DNA of 64,000 nt from Cubamyces lactineus (lineage: Eukaryota; Basidiomycota; Agaricomycetes; Polyporales; Polyporaceae): contig JACDTU010000035.1 of the NCBI GenBank assembly GCA_022376465.1, forward strand, positions 1-64,000. The letters are read 5' to 3'. Numbering within the stretch: the first letter of the stretch is position 1; the number at the start of each line of letters is the position of its first letter. Shown here piece by piece: positions 21,660 through 34,184 of this stretch. A program made the translations under genes and the position numbers. The notes under the pieces were generated by a model. It made no database searches and was not told the origin of the DNA. It saw only the letters and a program-made list of their open reading frames with translations.

Positions 21660-22804
21660 ATGGATACCTCCCCGACCGCGCTGTTCGACTCGTACGAACA
21701 GGACTTCAAGCAGATCATTCAGAGCATTCGTGACAAGCTCGAGGGTGATGGGAAGGATGCCCAGGGTGGTGCGTATGCTCCTGAAATTGAATCCATGCAC
21801 AAGCTCACCATAGTAATCGTGTGTGCGACACAGAGCAGCGTAAGGCTGCACTAAGGAGGGTCGAGATGGAGCTTGACGAGGCAGACGAAATGGTGCGTAC
21901 CGAATATCCTCCGGAAACCAGTTACAACCCGTAGCAGGCGGCCCACGGCCCATGTACTTTGAAAGGAATAGCATCTCGCGTATATGCGTTCGTGACGGCG
22001 CGAAGCGTTTGCTGCGCGCAGCGCGTTGGAAGCGCCACATTCCACCAGACATCCTGAGCGTGCATCTTGCATTTTGGACCCATGCTGGGCCTGATGTAGG
22101 CCGTATGGGTGTGTCGCAGCCTGCTTTCCTTGCAATACTGCCAGTTCGCCTTACACAGCAGGCTGACGCTTCCCTGTACTTCCCAGATTTCCCAAATGGA
22201 GATTGAGATTCAGGGCATCCCTCAGTCTCTTCGTCCCTCGTACCAATCCCGCATCAAGGCATCCAAAGCGGACCTTCAGCGGTACAAGAAGCTTTCCAAG
22301 GAGCAGCACACCCAGCTGTCGCGCTCTGAGCTTCTCTCTCGTCCTGGAGTGTCTGCGTCGAGTGACGAGCCATACGGGGCGACGAGCGACCGGACGCGAC
22401 TACTCGCTGGTACTGCCCTGCTCGAAGACGGCTCACGAAGACTGCTCGAGAGCCAGCGGATTGCGCTCGAGACGGAGGAGCAGGGCGCGGACATCCTCCG
22501 GAGTCTCCGCGGGCAGCGCGAGCAGATCCAGAATGCGCGCGATACCCTCCAGCGCGCGGACACGTCTATTGACCGTGCGTCAGGCACGCTCAAGAAGATG
22601 ATTCGGAGGTATGTATCTTGTTCTAAACGTCTGTCAGGCTTGGCGTCACCCAGCCCTCAGGTGGTTCTGAAGTGAACTGACAATTGACGTACCCGCTTTG
22701 CTTGTGTATCCAGGATGTACCAGCAACGCGTGGTGACGGCGGCGATCATTGTCGTCCTTGTTATCCTTATTCTCGTCATTCTCTGGGCGAAGCTCTGGCG
22801 GTAG
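21660..22804 (+). CDS. VTI1: Qb-SNARE VTI1
   Basis: Vesicle SNARE acting in Golgi-endosome-vacuole traffic. Four exons (21660-21768, 21834-21892, 22187-22608, 22714-22804) make 226 residues. The N-terminal Habc-like bundle begins MDTSPTALFDSYEQDF with the ALRRVEMELDEADEM helix. A linker with QIQGIP-type sequence leads to the SNARE helix (from about 140, ESQRIALETEEQGADILRSL..REQIQNARDTL). The zero layer is expected to be Gln within that helix. A C-terminal anchor (VVTAAIIVVLVILILVILWAKLW) ends the protein. Exon 4 encodes the anchor. The second intron is 294 nt, much longer than the others in this window. Confidence 0.92.
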
Positions 22805-23310
22805 ACTCCGCCTCAGCCCCCCTCCCCCCTCATATCCCTGCTCTCCGTCGCGCTCGGCATTTGGCCCTTTTACACTAGTTGTCGTGTAGATGCAGGCTAG
22901 CAGTGGAGCAGAATGCGGATGGACCCTGCGTTGCTATCTCGATTGGTGGGATGGACGGTAGGTCTTGTATGCCCATGGTAAATTATGTATATCCTCTTGT
23001 CTCGTCGCGCATCTCCAGATATTGTATTCCTTCTCGACTACTAGTCGCTTTTGTTCACTTAGCGAGCAACTACGTGCGACAATTACCAGTGTTACGGCGT
23101 AGGATACAGTGGCATCTGCGCAGTATCACGTGGCAGAGTCACAGCGTGAGGATTGAGGCTGTGATCAATCACGACGCACGTAGCATGCGTTGGACCGGGT
23201 TAAGATACGAAATATCTCCTCTTGGTCGCTGGTGAGAGCCTCAAAGTCCACTACTTGCTCTGTATGTGCAGGTTGTGCTGAATAATCCACATCACTGAAG
23301 TTTTCTAGCC
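22805..23310. other. intergenic region, VTI1 3' end to F-box-like gene
   Basis: About 500 bp with no supported coding region; presumably the VTI1 terminator and the promoter of the next gene. Confidence 0.4.
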
Positions 23311-25043
23311 ATGACAGATCACGCACAGTCCACGTCTTTGCTCCCGCCAAACAATTCAACTGAGGGCGTGAGACTCAACCTCGACGTGCTCCTTCACATC
23401 ATCGAGTTTTGCAAGCCACCCGAGGGATGCGCTCTGATTCAAACATGCCGCGTGCTATACGCGGAGGGTCCCAAGTACCTCCTCAAGCAAGCCATCCGTA
23501 TCGAAAATTGGATCGCGCTACAGCGCTTTCTCTCGTTCCTGGAGCCCAAAGTGCAGATGCCAACTCAGTCGGAACTGCCTGGCGATTCACCACTACAACA
23601 CCGGCGGCACCATCTTGTCCGCTCGCTCAAATTCAATATGGGCCCATACTCCACCGTCGTGATTTTGGAAAATGACCCTATCGGTCTCCAATATGCCGCA
23701 GAGTCCATGACCGAGCAACAAGTCGCTTTGCGCGCGCTAGTCGCTGCGCTCCCATGCATGACTGCCTTATCCTCGCTCACAATCTGGTCTAGCGAGGCCT
23801 TCTTCTGCTCCCACGGACCGAACCTCGTTGCCGCGTTTGCCGCGCTCACTTCTCTCCACACGCTCGAGGTATACTATGGTGGCCGCAGGACGGTACGCAT
23901 GCTCCGCGAGCTGCAATCGAGCCTCGTGCATGCGTGCGTTGACTTCAATGGCTCGCCAAATACGCCGTTCTTCAACGAACTCCCATTGGAGGACTGGCCC
24001 GCACACCATCCCGCGCTCATACTCGCACACTCGGCGGATACACTCGAAAGGCTGCAGTGCCGGCGCTGGCGCACTCATCCTAGGATCACGCCCAACCCCA
24101 ACACGACCCCAGTCTATCCACGCATGCGTGAGCTAAGCATCGACTATGGTACGCTCCCGGTGACGATCGCGTACATCCGTGCGTATCCGAACCTCACGTC
24201 CTTCAGATTCAACTCGGGCCAGCCTCCGCACGAGCTCCTGGTATATCCCGACTTCCCCCAGCCTGAAGCGTGCAGAGAACAGTGCGAGGCGAACATCGCC
24301 GCGCAGCTCCGCGAGGAGCCCACGTGGGAGCGCCTCGAGTGGGTGTCCGCCAGCTCTGTCGACTTGTACATGCTGGGTTTGACCTGCCGGGTTCCACATG
24401 TGACGGTGCAGCAACTCGCGTCATTTACAGTGCTTGCGCCTGCGCTGGAGCATCTGCGGCCGACTCGGATGGACATGGAGTGGGGGCCGCTTGGGTTCGC
24501 GGAGGCCGCGGTGGAGGACGTGCACGCGGCACTTTCGGGTCCGGGTGCCTCCCAGCTCAAGAGTCTGAACATCCGGCTTGAGCTGTATAAAGCTCAGCGC
24601 AATCTGGATATTGGGACATTATTGGTGCGTCTTGATTGCGACGAACGGCGCCGTTTTTGAGCATGACTGACCTTCCGATACGTCGTGCAGTACGCCCTGA
24701 TCCCATCGCTATGCCACACCACCCTTGAAGAATTGCGTGTACGAATCTGGGCGGCGTACCTCGATACCAGCAAAGGAACCCCTCGGTGCGTCGTGCCTTT
24801 GAATAGCACTTAGTACAAGTGCTTGTAGCGTCCATCAGCGGTTGACCTACAGATAGGAAAGGCAAGGCTCTTTGTACGGCAGAACGCGCGCTGAACACGT
24901 TCGATGCGGAGGCGTACCTACATCAATGTACCTCGGCGCTCTCGTCTCTTCGTGAGGCGGAAGTGTCAATAGAGGCGTTAAGAGGCAAGAAGCGGAAGAC
25001 GCAGCTGGTAGAGGGACAGATCCTGAGTGATGGATGGACCTAG
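23311..25043 (+). CDS. F-box-like domain protein
   Basis: Three exons (23311-24624, 24691-24785, 24857-25043) give 531 residues. Near residue 20-60 is an F-box-like helix set (LNLDVLLHIIEFC..ALIQTCRVLYAEGPKYL), which in the family binds Skp1 in SCF ubiquitin ligases. The rest has irregular leucine-rich repeats (LTSLHTLEVYYG, PNLTSFRFNS, LKSLNIRLELY) that would read substrate. The arrangement is typical of the large, fast-evolving F-box/LRR families of Agaricomycetes. The last intron uses the second of two AG acceptors; the first would give a stop. The target is unknown. Confidence 0.75.
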
Positions 25044-26766
25044 CGGAATTTCGCATCCCCAATAGCGTTGGTATCATCACATGCTGACGAGACCTCGCGA
25101 CTAAGTGAGCTGAGCTTTCTGCATGTTGATCAAGAATGTTGAAAGCTGACTGCGATGCCGCTTCGAGTCTCATATATTCAGTATTTCTGTCCAGTCATAC
25201 TCGATATTGCGTATCTTTTTGTTACTGTTGAATTGCTGGAGTATCCAAATGTGCTCACCTATAACCACGGCCCTGTCGGGGCGGGCGCAATCGCTGACGG
25301 CGGCAACAACTTGCCAACATCTCGCCGGATGAGGAGGCATCTCGTCAGGGCTTCTAGCTGCTTAATACTCATCATTGGACAAGCTTGTGAAGCCCGCTGG
25401 GGAGTTTAACACAAGTAACACAAGACTCACGCTCCTGAGCGAACCAACAAAAGCTGAGAAAGTAAGTGAAGACCGCAGACATTGAGGACGAGGTAGCATA
25501 GGCGGCGGAGGAGAAGTTGGACGCAATTTTCGTAATACGGGGCGAGAAAGAGGGCTTCCAGGAACTCTGGAATATCTCTCAATAGGCCCAGGGAGCGTGG
25601 AACAAGGCCAAAGACTCGGTTCTGCGCGTCCACCTCACGCGTAGACATGGACTCGGGGCCCGACAAATTCACGTGGTGGCCAGATGGTTGGGCGGTATTG
25701 GCAGCTAAATCCTCCTACGATGACCTCCCTCTTGGAATCATTGATCAGCGAGCAATTTCGCGCACCTCACTGGGACATGTTTCAAAGCGGCGGCGACGAG
25801 CATACCAGCACGCTCGTTGTTCAGAATGAAAGCGCTAAAGATGTCACAGCGCTCAGGCTGCTTCTCCTTCCTTTGCGACGACGACGGTCCAATGATTGTG
25901 CTAAACTTCAAGCTCGCCGACTTGTTGTGAGTCTTCATCCGAATCAGTGGACTACGTTACCATCGCTTACATGCTGGTATCAGAATGTTTACACGTCATT
26001 TCCTCAAGGGAATCTAGTGCACACCTTTGATATGCACATCGACATTGATCAGTCGGTCTTATCGAGCATTGGTGCGACTATTACCACACTCACCAAGTCG
26101 AACCTCCGCAGGTTACCACATCCACATTCAACATCCGTGCACAAGTTATTCGAGCGTTGATAACGGTTAGCAGGCGTTGAGCATGTACGGATGCCGTCGG
26201 TCTGTACGTGGAGAGTTTTCCCATATTACGTTTGTTAGATTCCTATAGTGATTTGTACTCGGGTCTGGATTGACGATGTCTTCGAGCGAATGCCAATCCC
26301 TCGTTTATGGGACCATTGCTATCCGTCAGTATTTTTCGGGGGCGGCGGCGGTGGCATGCGTAATATGCCACTTGTGCGCGACCATTCAAATGTTCAATGC
26401 CGATCCTTATGGTTATTTTCCTCTCAAGACCACATTAGTATGTACTACACGACCAACCAGGTCCTAGTAAGACGCCGCTGCCCCGTGTCTTGGCCAGGCT
26501 TCAAGTTCAACAACCATCACTGATCGGGGGGAAAAGCTAGGCAAAGAACTCACTGGCACTGAAAGCACGATATAGTCGTGTATCCTCGTGCATGCGCTGC
26601 TGGAGTCGTTGAGCCATTCAGAATCTCAGATGGATGCTGCACAAGTTGTGGGTGTTCCCTTGATGCGTGGGAACATACACGTGATCGCGTTTAGGGGACC
26701 AAGTCCGAATTGAGCTAAGCGTCTAAACTCGACTAAAACTATATACCTCCTCACCACCCATTGAAT
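25044..26766. other. 1.7-kb interval with gene fragments only
   Basis: No full gene could be assembled. A minus-strand piece (25427-25672) reads a hydrophobic, leucine-rich stretch ending at a GTGAGT donor and might be a first exon. A plus-strand stretch 25684-26160 is open but featureless. Another piece is listed separately at 26270. All may be relics of membrane-protein genes. Confidence 0.35.
26270..26467 (+). CDS. possible membrane-protein fragment
   Basis: Open frame (MSSSECQSLVYGTIAIRQ, then a hydrophobic Ala/Cys-rich segment and PYGYFPLKTTL) with the look of the first exon of a small multi-pass protein. No second exon could be joined before the dynamin gene. Broken gene or chance. Confidence 0.25.
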   Translation: MTMSSSECQSLVYGTIAIRQYFSGAAAVACVICHLCATIQMFNADPYGYFPLKTTLVCTTRPTRS

Positions 26767-29700
26767 ATGCTAGGTGCTACTTCTCTCAGCCTGAACTATG
26801 CCAACATCACAGAAGGGTTATCAGACACGCTGTACGCCAGGACGGCGAAGGAGCTCCACGATTTCATCAAGAGTATACGTGCTGAAGGGTGAGTCGCGTA
26901 TCCGCCGTCCGCCACAGCCGTCAGTGGGCGACAGTGGCGTTGCTTATGGGACACCTCAAACTCTTGAAACGTTATTCTACCATAGAGCTCAGTCAGACTT
27001 GAACCTTCCTCGGGTTGTTGTGGTCGGAAATCAGAGCGCAGGCAAGTCTAGCCTTGTCGAGGCTATTTCCGAGGTGTGTGTAAACACTTGTGACCCGGCG
27101 TCTGCATTGGCTTACGACGGCCTGCAGATTAAAGTGCCGCGCGACGCTGGCACATGTACGCGCTGCCCAATGGAGCTTCGTCTCTCGAGCTCAGCGCCAG
27201 ACGAGCCATGGTCCTGCCAAGTCTTTATCCGTTGGGAGCCTTCGGCGCTGGACGGCCGCCCTGCTGGTGAGGTCCCGTTCGGGAAGCCGCTGACCTCCGA
27301 GACCCAAGATGACATCGAGCTGGTCCTACGTCGCGCACAAGCCGCGGTTCTTAACCCGCAAATAGGCTTTGAGCACGTCCTGACGCGAACTCCGGAAGAA
27401 TTATCCTCGCTAATGACGCAGGCGCCGTACCGGTTCTCGAAGAATGTCGTTTGTGTGGATATCTCGGGACCTGACCTCCCTGATTTATCATTCGTCGATT
27501 TACCTGGTATGTGTGAGGAACGCCAACACTTGCAAGTCCTGCTCACCCCCTCTCGATATCCAGGCCTGATTCAAAATGACGAAGGCAAGGGAGAAGTCCC
27601 GCTCGTCGAGAGCCTCGTCAGGTCATACATCTCGTCTAGCAACACGCTCATCATGTTGACGCTACCCATGACCGGTCAGAATATGCATTTGCAACAAATA
27701 ATACCCATCTGGCGTCCATCTAATGCTCCTGTAGATGACATACAGAACCAGAAGGCCGCACAGCTCGCACGAGAGGTGGATCCTCACGGCTTGCGAACTA
27801 TCGGTAAGCATTCCTCCTCGAGCAAATGCTTGACGTGTTCACGCTGCCAAATGTACAGGTGTTCTCACTAAACCGGATGCGCTATTGGATGGCTCGCTCG
27901 GACAGAAGGAGACATATCTCAACATTGTTGAAGGCCGCGCCCATCAGACAAAGCATGGTTACTTCATCGTTCGGCTGCCTGACGATGCTGAACGTCGCGA
28001 CGGCATCACACATTCAGATGCGCGCGTCGCAGAAGCAAAGTTCTTCGCAGAACGCAGACCATGGGCGACATCGTCTCATCGTCATCGGTTCGGCGTGAAG
28101 AACCTTGTCAAAAGTGTAAGCGAGCCGCTTACAGAGCTCATTCGCGCTGAGTGAGTACATTTGCTTTCTTCGTTGCTTTCTTTCACTATGCTCAGTTTGT
28201 ATGTGACAGCCTTCCACGTGTACACCAGGAAGTCTCCGCACAACGTGCTGCTTGTATCAAGCAGCTAGCAGAGCTCCCACCTCAGACGAGTGAGCCCCAA
28301 TCACATGTGTACCGTTTAATCAGCCTCTTTGTAGAAGAAGTCCGGAAAGTTGTGGAAGGCTCTCCGTCTACGCCCGAGTTGGTGCAAAGCAATAAGCGGT
28401 CGTATACGAAGCTAGCACAGGCTATCCGTGAGAGCGCGCCACCTTTCGTGCCCTACGTTACTCAGGAGAAGGCTGTGCAATTGGACATGTTTGTGAGCCC
28501 GCACGCGCGAGCGAAGACAACGCTTATACACTTGGACTCTGTCCGGGAAAGGATACAAGCGTACGCTACCCTTCTGTGACTTCGTTCCGCGCGTACTGAT
28601 TGGACTGTCGGTGGTAGATGCCTTACTCGCGAACTACCCAACAACATACCTTACTCTGTCAAACGCGCGTTCATACAGGATTTCCAGACTCGATGGGAAT
28701 CAGACGTCATGGACTGCCTGGACGAGGTTGAGAGCACCTTCAAGCGCATCCTGATGAACATTGTCAGAGTACACTTCAGCCGCTTCAAAACCTTGGAACG
28801 GGCCGTTCGGTGAGCAGTTTGATTGGCGTAGCCGTCAATTGACAATCATAGGTTCGCGTTCTTCGTACTCACACAGCTACCTTCGTAGTACGATCGTGCT
28901 CGACTTGGTCGACGTACATGCTGTGACCGCTAAACAACAGCAGAAGTTCTTGCTCAAATATGAGTCGAATCCTCCGGCCACACAAAACACGAGTGACCTC
29001 GCCAAGCTCCGTGCAAAGTGGCTCGAACAATACAAAGAAGCCCGTGCGCAAGCTTCTGCTTCCAATACCGACAACTCTGCAACTTCAGCTCCTGTCCCGA
29101 GCCTTTCACAGCCAGCTCAAGTATCGCAACCCCAAGACCATATCCCGTTCTCGTTTGGTAAGGTCACTCCTATGCACAATTGCATCATGCCGCTTCACCA
29201 TGCGTACTTCAGCTGTGCCGCCCCTAGAGCGGTCGTCCACAATCTTTAACCCGTTCATGCCTACAGCATCTGGCGGATTGTTCGGAGGTGCGGCGCGTCC
29301 TTCTCCCTTCGTCTAGTGCCGGATCTCACCGTTTTTCTCGCTCATGTAGTAAGCACTCCTCGGCCTTCTTCAGGCCCGGCACCCGCGCGGCTTCCTTCCA
29401 GAAGGAAACCTAATGCCGCCGCGGACGCTGCGACGAAACAGACTCCTGCGAAGACGACTACCCAATCCGAACAGCCATCAAGTCCCCAGATAGTGCCATT
29501 CTGGGAACGAGTTGCTTCGGCGCAAACACAAGCACCAGCACTAGCCACTACACCAGCGGCAACATCAGCGACGGCACCAGCGACAGCACCGCCGGCCCCA
29601 GCACCGGTGCCGATGCCCCAAGTTATGTTCGGTGTATCGGACATGAAACAGACGCCAGCACCTGCGTCGACCCCGGCGCCCGCACCTACAATGACCCCAA

Positions 29701-30162
29701 GTCCCGCACCGCCTCTCTTGGCTCCCTTGGGTTCTACGACCACGGTGGCCAATGCCGCCATTCCAGCGAACGCGCCCAGCTCATCCGCTCCAGACGCCTA
29801 CGAAGACGAGCTGGGGCTCATGGCGGAGGTCCGCGCGTACTTCGACATCTCCTGCAAGGTCCGTCTCTCGTGCGACCCTCGCCCCGGCGTGCGCTTCCTG
29901 GATACTGACTGATGGTTTGTTCGAGCAGCGTTTCGTGGACTACGTCCCGCAGGCGATCGACGAGCACCTCTTGTACGCGTTCGCGGAGGGCTTGCTCGAC
30001 GCGCTCGTCGAGCGGCTGGGGCTCGCCGCAGAGGACGCGGGCGCACGGTGTGCGCGGTACGTCGCGGAGGACCCGGACGTGGCTGCACGGCGGGAGGCGC
30101 TGCTCGCGAAGAAGGCCCGGCTGGATAGGGTGCACAAGGAGCTGTACACATTTGGCTTGTGA
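26767..30162 (+). CDS. dynamin-like GTPase (paralog 1)
   Basis: Large GTPase of the dynamin superfamily, which assembles on membranes and uses GTP hydrolysis to remodel them. Twelve exons: 26767-26888, 26986-27073, 27128-27506, 27564-27674, 27735-27803, 27859-28150, 28210-28560, 28618-28809, 28889-29157, 29213-29287, 29374-29858, 29929-30162. The product has 888 residues. G1 is GNQSAGKS (55-62), the G2 Thr lies in GTCTRCPMELRL, G3 is DLPG (194-197), G4 is TKPD (260-263). A middle/stalk domain follows. An Ala/Pro/Thr-rich linker (about 650-780) stands where a PH domain would be, then the GTPase effector domain fills the last 78 residues. No PH domain or membrane helix: closer to Vps1/Mx-like proteins than to classical dynamin. 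All junctions keep phase and 8 of 12 exon lengths equal those of the copy at 40050-43137. Confidence 0.92.
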
Positions 30163-30969
30163 GGCGCGGATCCTGGTGTGCACAAGGTTGGCCAGGTGCA
30201 GGTTGAGATCATCGGACGGATGGCGTTTGGCTGAGTCGTCTATGCGATGCAGGTAATGCGCAGAACGATGAGGATGAGAATGCACTCGTTGACACGTCTT
30301 CTGGCTGCTTCGTTCTCGTCCATCTCACACCGATGCGTTCTCGAAGCAGGCTTGAGGCCGCTTTCTAGCATAACCTGGGTTTGCTGCTTGTTTCCTCTCT
30401 TCATCGATCATCAGCAGCGCTTCTCGTTTGCCTTGCCCTCTGAATCGGTCGCACGTCGCGCGCCTAGAAGTCGCAGCATAGTATCACACTACACAGTAGA
30501 GCACAATAGATCTAAGATCCCATCGCATGGTCAGTCTGTATACCAGCAGCTCTCCTACGTCCGATCGATGTTAGGCTGTGCGATAAGTACTGTAGACGGC
30601 ACCGTTTCGCGCACGTCTACGCAGGCAAAGATTGCCCAGATTCGCACCGGCTGCGCATGCAGCCCGCTTCGACCCAACATCCATAGACACAGTAGACCTG
30701 TCTTGCTTCTCCAAGCTGGTTCGCTACAGTATATATATATGTGTATACCTATATCAACGGCAGGACCCCGTGGCCAAGCGCGGCTGCCTCAGAGCCAACT
30801 CGGGTGTATGGGCTTCTATGCAGTCTATGAGTCTATGAGCAGATTAACGGATATATGTACGTGGTATATCGATATCGTCTATATGTTCAATGCGCAGCCG
30901 CAGCCGGACGATTCAGCCACGTTGAACCTGGGCCACGCCGCCCAAAGTGGAGTCGTAGTCATATTGCAT
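30163..30969. other. intergenic region between convergent genes
   Basis: Holds the 3' ends of the dynamin-like and Mpv17-like genes. A (TA)n/(TG) run TATATATATATGTGTATAC near 30731-30750 is the only notable feature. Overlapping ORFs lack family signals. Confidence 0.45.
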
Positions 30970-32136
30970 TCACTCCACCTTGTCCTTTTGTTCGGCATCG
31001 GGCTCTGGCGCGGGGGCGGACGCGTCGTCGCCGTGCGCGATCTGAGCTTGCTTCTGTGCATTCACAGAGCTCAGGTACGCGTCTGTTCGCGCGAAGGAGA
31101 GCACAGCCGTCAATACGGACGCGCGAGAGAACAGGAGAGAGAGGGAAAGAGACGCACTCCAGAAGAGCGAGACGACGCCGACGGTGACGAAGCGCAGGTG
31201 CGGGGGCACGAGCGCGAAGTTGATCACTTGGGTCGGGACGAACACACCCCTGCATGCGCGCGCGGACACGATGATATATGTGAGTACGGCTGCACCAGCA
31301 CGTGAGGAGAGGTGGAGTGGGAGAGACGGACCAGTTACGGACGAGCGTGGGCACGTAGGCGTCTTTGATGCGCTGCTGGGCGTCGCGGATGCCCTTGCCC
31401 TCGAGAAGGGTGAGCGAGCCGAAGAACATGCCGACGACCACTGGGAATCGGGGAAGACGCGTCAGATACGGCGTTACGGCTGCCTGCACACGCGCAGGAA
31501 GGGTGGGGCACGTACTTGGCGTGAAGACACCTTGGTCGAGGTATACCTATAGAAGCACGCAGAGTGCCCGAGTTAGCGAGCATGTCTGGGGGGCGGCTGG
31601 ATGTGCGGAGGGAATGCGCGCGCTCTGGGGCGTGGAAGGCGACGTACACGGTAGAGGACGGCCTTGGTTGGAGAGGAGAACTTGATACGCTCGAGGAACT
31701 GGAGCCATTTTGTGAGGATGGGGCCGAAGATGGCACCTGAGCAGGGATGGAATGAGCAATGTGGATGGCATCTCTCCGCGTCGCGCGATAGGAAGGAAGT
31801 GCGAAGGGCAAGAGAAACTGACCACCGTAGAACGAGAGCCGCGCGGTCCGCATGAACTGCATTCCGACCACGCAGCGAGACGCGGTGAATCAATAATGTC
31901 ATGTGGACAGCTGGGAGGAAGACGCACGTCGTGGTTGGTTCCCTTCTTCTCGAAGACCTGCTGTGCGACTACATCGCCCGCGCCAAAGAGGACAGCAGAG
32001 GTGACACACTGGGTGACCATGGGCTTGCGGATAAGCGACGCGCTGCGGATATGCAATCAGCCATTGCGATTGCAGATACAGCGCGCCACGTCGGGGCTGA
32101 TGAGACGCACTTGAACGCCTGGAGGAGGCCGGCCAT
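30970..32136 (-). CDS. Mpv17/PMP22-family membrane protein (Sym1-like)
   Basis: Four-helix inner-mitochondrial (or peroxisomal) membrane protein; yeast Sym1 and mammalian Mpv17 form channels linked to ethanol/heat stress and mtDNA upkeep. Eight exons (32111-32136, 31928-32042, 31823-31856, 31648-31736, 31516-31546, 31332-31440, 31158-31249, 30970-31082) give 202 residues. Family landmarks: an N-terminal helix with RKPMVTQCVTSAVLFGAGD, RTARLSFYGGAIFGPILTKW, DQGVFTPMVVG, a long helix ending YVPTLVRNWGVFVPTQVINF, then PPHLRFVTVGVVSLFWNAYLS. The acidic Ala/Pro tail is extra. All introns close in phase. Confidence 0.9.
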
Positions 32137-33125
32137 TTTTTGCAGATGCGTGGGGTGGGTGAGTGCTGCGTGGGGTATGTGGACGCGGTTAGACCAGGAT
32201 TGTAAGTTCGCGTCGGAGTCCGGGGGATCTGGAGCCTGGGTGAGCTGGCTCGTACGGTGGTGGTGGTGGTGAGGAAGGAAAGGAGGGAAGAAGGCGGAGG
32301 GGACGGTGGAGAGGAAGATGGATTATGTGGCGAGCTCTGGGGTCGGGCGCGTCTTGGCCAGTCGCCCCACGCTGCCCCGGATCCTCGGTGCGCTCGCCCG
32401 GCGTAGGCGATTGGCTGACCCCGGAGGGCGGGGGGCGCGGCCGCGCGGGTGAACGGTTGGCGGCAGTCCTCATTCAGGGCGTCGGGTGGCCCAGACTCGG
32501 CCTTGCGGGAGGCGGCATGCCAGCGTCGGAATCCGGGTGGCCAGTACGTCTACGTACTCACCGTGAACCACAGTGTCGACCGCACACACCCTGCGCGTTT
32601 CACTAACCTACAAGTACGACATCGTTTGGATCAACCTCGCTGCAACTGACAGTCTCGTTCATTTCCGCCCTACAACCCCCTACACCGAGCTGCACGCGCC
32701 GATTCCCTACTCACTGACACCAGCCGCTAGCGGCCGATTCCTCCACCTCCGCATTCACCTCCAAGGCATCCGATCTAACTCCGTTCACCAGGTGAACCCT
32801 TCGCATTGGACCGTCAACTCGTGTTGCCCAGGTAAGCTGTGCAAAGTATAGCGAGTCGCGCCGCGCGCGTGATCGACAAGCCCCTTCATAATTATAACAG
32901 GTGCGTTGTGCCCATAGCCTGATGTCCAAGTGGCAATAAGCACTATGCTCCTGGTCAGTCCGCTATATGCGTGCTTTCTCTTCACAGGTGTCGATCTCAT
33001 GTTCCTACACGACCGACGGCAGAGAACGCGAACAGCATGCCATTCCAACGCCCCACATTAACTAGAACTACTACGATATCAATCTAGCTCTGACCCTCCC
33101 AGGTAGGCCACCGTCAAAATCGCGC
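32137..33125. other. gene-free interval between Mpv17-like and hydrophobin genes
   Basis: About 1 kb, GC-rich at 32280-32560, with overlapping ORFs on both strands but no family features. The end at 32137 is the Mpv17-like promoter. Confidence 0.4.
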
Positions 33126-33576
33126 TCAAAGCTCGACGGGAGCGCAGCCGATCGAGATGAGACCGCCCTGCAAGGTCAGACGATCGCTCAGCCCTCGCTC
33201 GGTGCGAAAGGGATTGCCAACGGAAGTACTCACGACGTTGTTGTTCTCGCAGCACACAGGCTTCGCAGAGCACGAGCTCTGGCCGAGGCCGACGGCCGAG
33301 ATGGGCGAGCACTTGATGCCGATCTGCGCGGTCACGTCATCCAAGACGACCCCGAGGAGCGAGAGGATGGCAGAGCCCGCAGCGGAGTTGGCCTGCGGAG
33401 ACGAGGTCAGTCGAGAAGCGGGAACTTGAAGGAGACGGCGACGAGGGCAGGAGGAGGCAGATGACACTCACGCTCTCGACGCTGTCGCAGCACTGGATCG
33501 GACCGGTGTTGCAGTTCTGGGCGACCGCAAGGAGGGGCGCGGCGAGGATGGCGGCGACGGTGACACGGGCGAACAT
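33126..33576 (-). CDS. class I hydrophobin
   Basis: Small secreted amphipathic protein that self-assembles at air-water interfaces and coats aerial hyphae. Three exons (33472-33576, 33234-33392, 33126-33167) give 101 residues. Residues 1-19 are a signal peptide (VTVAAILAAPLLAVA). Eight cysteines follow the hydrophobin order C-x6-CC...C...C-x5-CC...C, seen as NCNTGPIQCC and SCSAKPVCC. The long loop of about 30 residues between the first CC and the next Cys indicates class I. A TATAAAAA box lies 110 bp upstream. Confidence 0.95.
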
Positions 33577-33685
33577 CTTTGATAAGTAAGTGGAGACGGG
33601 GAGGGTAATCGAGAGGAGGCTAGGAGCTGGAAAACTGGGCTGAATCGCTGTCTGATGCTGCTCTCCACCCCGCCGACCTTGGGGG

Positions 33686-33693
33686 TTTTTATA
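33686..33693 (-). promoter_or_regulatory. TATA box of the hydrophobin gene
   Basis: TATAAAAA on the minus strand 110 bp before the start codon, leaving room for a short 5' UTR. Confidence 0.6.
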
Positions 33694-34019
33694 TCCTCCA
33701 GACGGAGGGCCCGTGCACGTCTTCCAGCGAGCCTTCACCACCCCTCCTTCACCGGCACCGGCAGGGGCGTCATTGGTAAATGCCTGGGTGTGCCCGGGGA
33801 GCAGCGGCGATTGGTCCGCGCCCCGCGTCGCCCACTATACTCACCACAATTACCAGTATGCGGGCGGTATGAACGCGGCAAGCATCGCCGCAGCAACTCG
33901 AGGCGGCCTGCGGCCTGGCGCGCTGACGTGGCGCGGGGAGGGGAACGTTTGCGCTCTCGCTGGAGCCTGGCGGCGACGGAGCGCTCGTCGCTTGCGGTGT
34001 GGGCTTCGTCGCCCGCGAT

Positions 34020-34184
34020 GAGGTCGGCTGGGACGACGTTGTATCAAGCCCAAGCTCCTCTCGGACCACATCGTACGTGTCAGCATGCAGTGCACGTCCT
34101 ACGACTGAGCGCCGGACTTCAGACTCACATAGGGTTCGGGGTCCAGATCTCGCTGTAGAGCGTGAATTGTTGACTAGGGGACAT
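34020..34184 (-). pseudogene. 5' relic of a glutathione S-transferase
   Basis: Exon 1 is intact (34129-34184): MSPSQQFTLYSEIWTPNPM ending at a GTGAGT donor. Its 56-nt length equals that of the third GST copy. After an intron, a stretch at about 34022-34070 matches the VLEELGLEYNVVP region of the neighbours but loses one base in the codon after LGL, shifting frame. No later exons are found. A TATAAAA (34248-34254) still lies 64 bp upstream, so the relic may be transcribed. It is the most downstream copy of the tandem array. Confidence 0.75.

Noticed and set aside
28751..29250. Alternative acceptor choices giving a shorter dynamin paralog 1
   Set aside because: Only the chosen sites keep phase with the following exons and match the other paralog.
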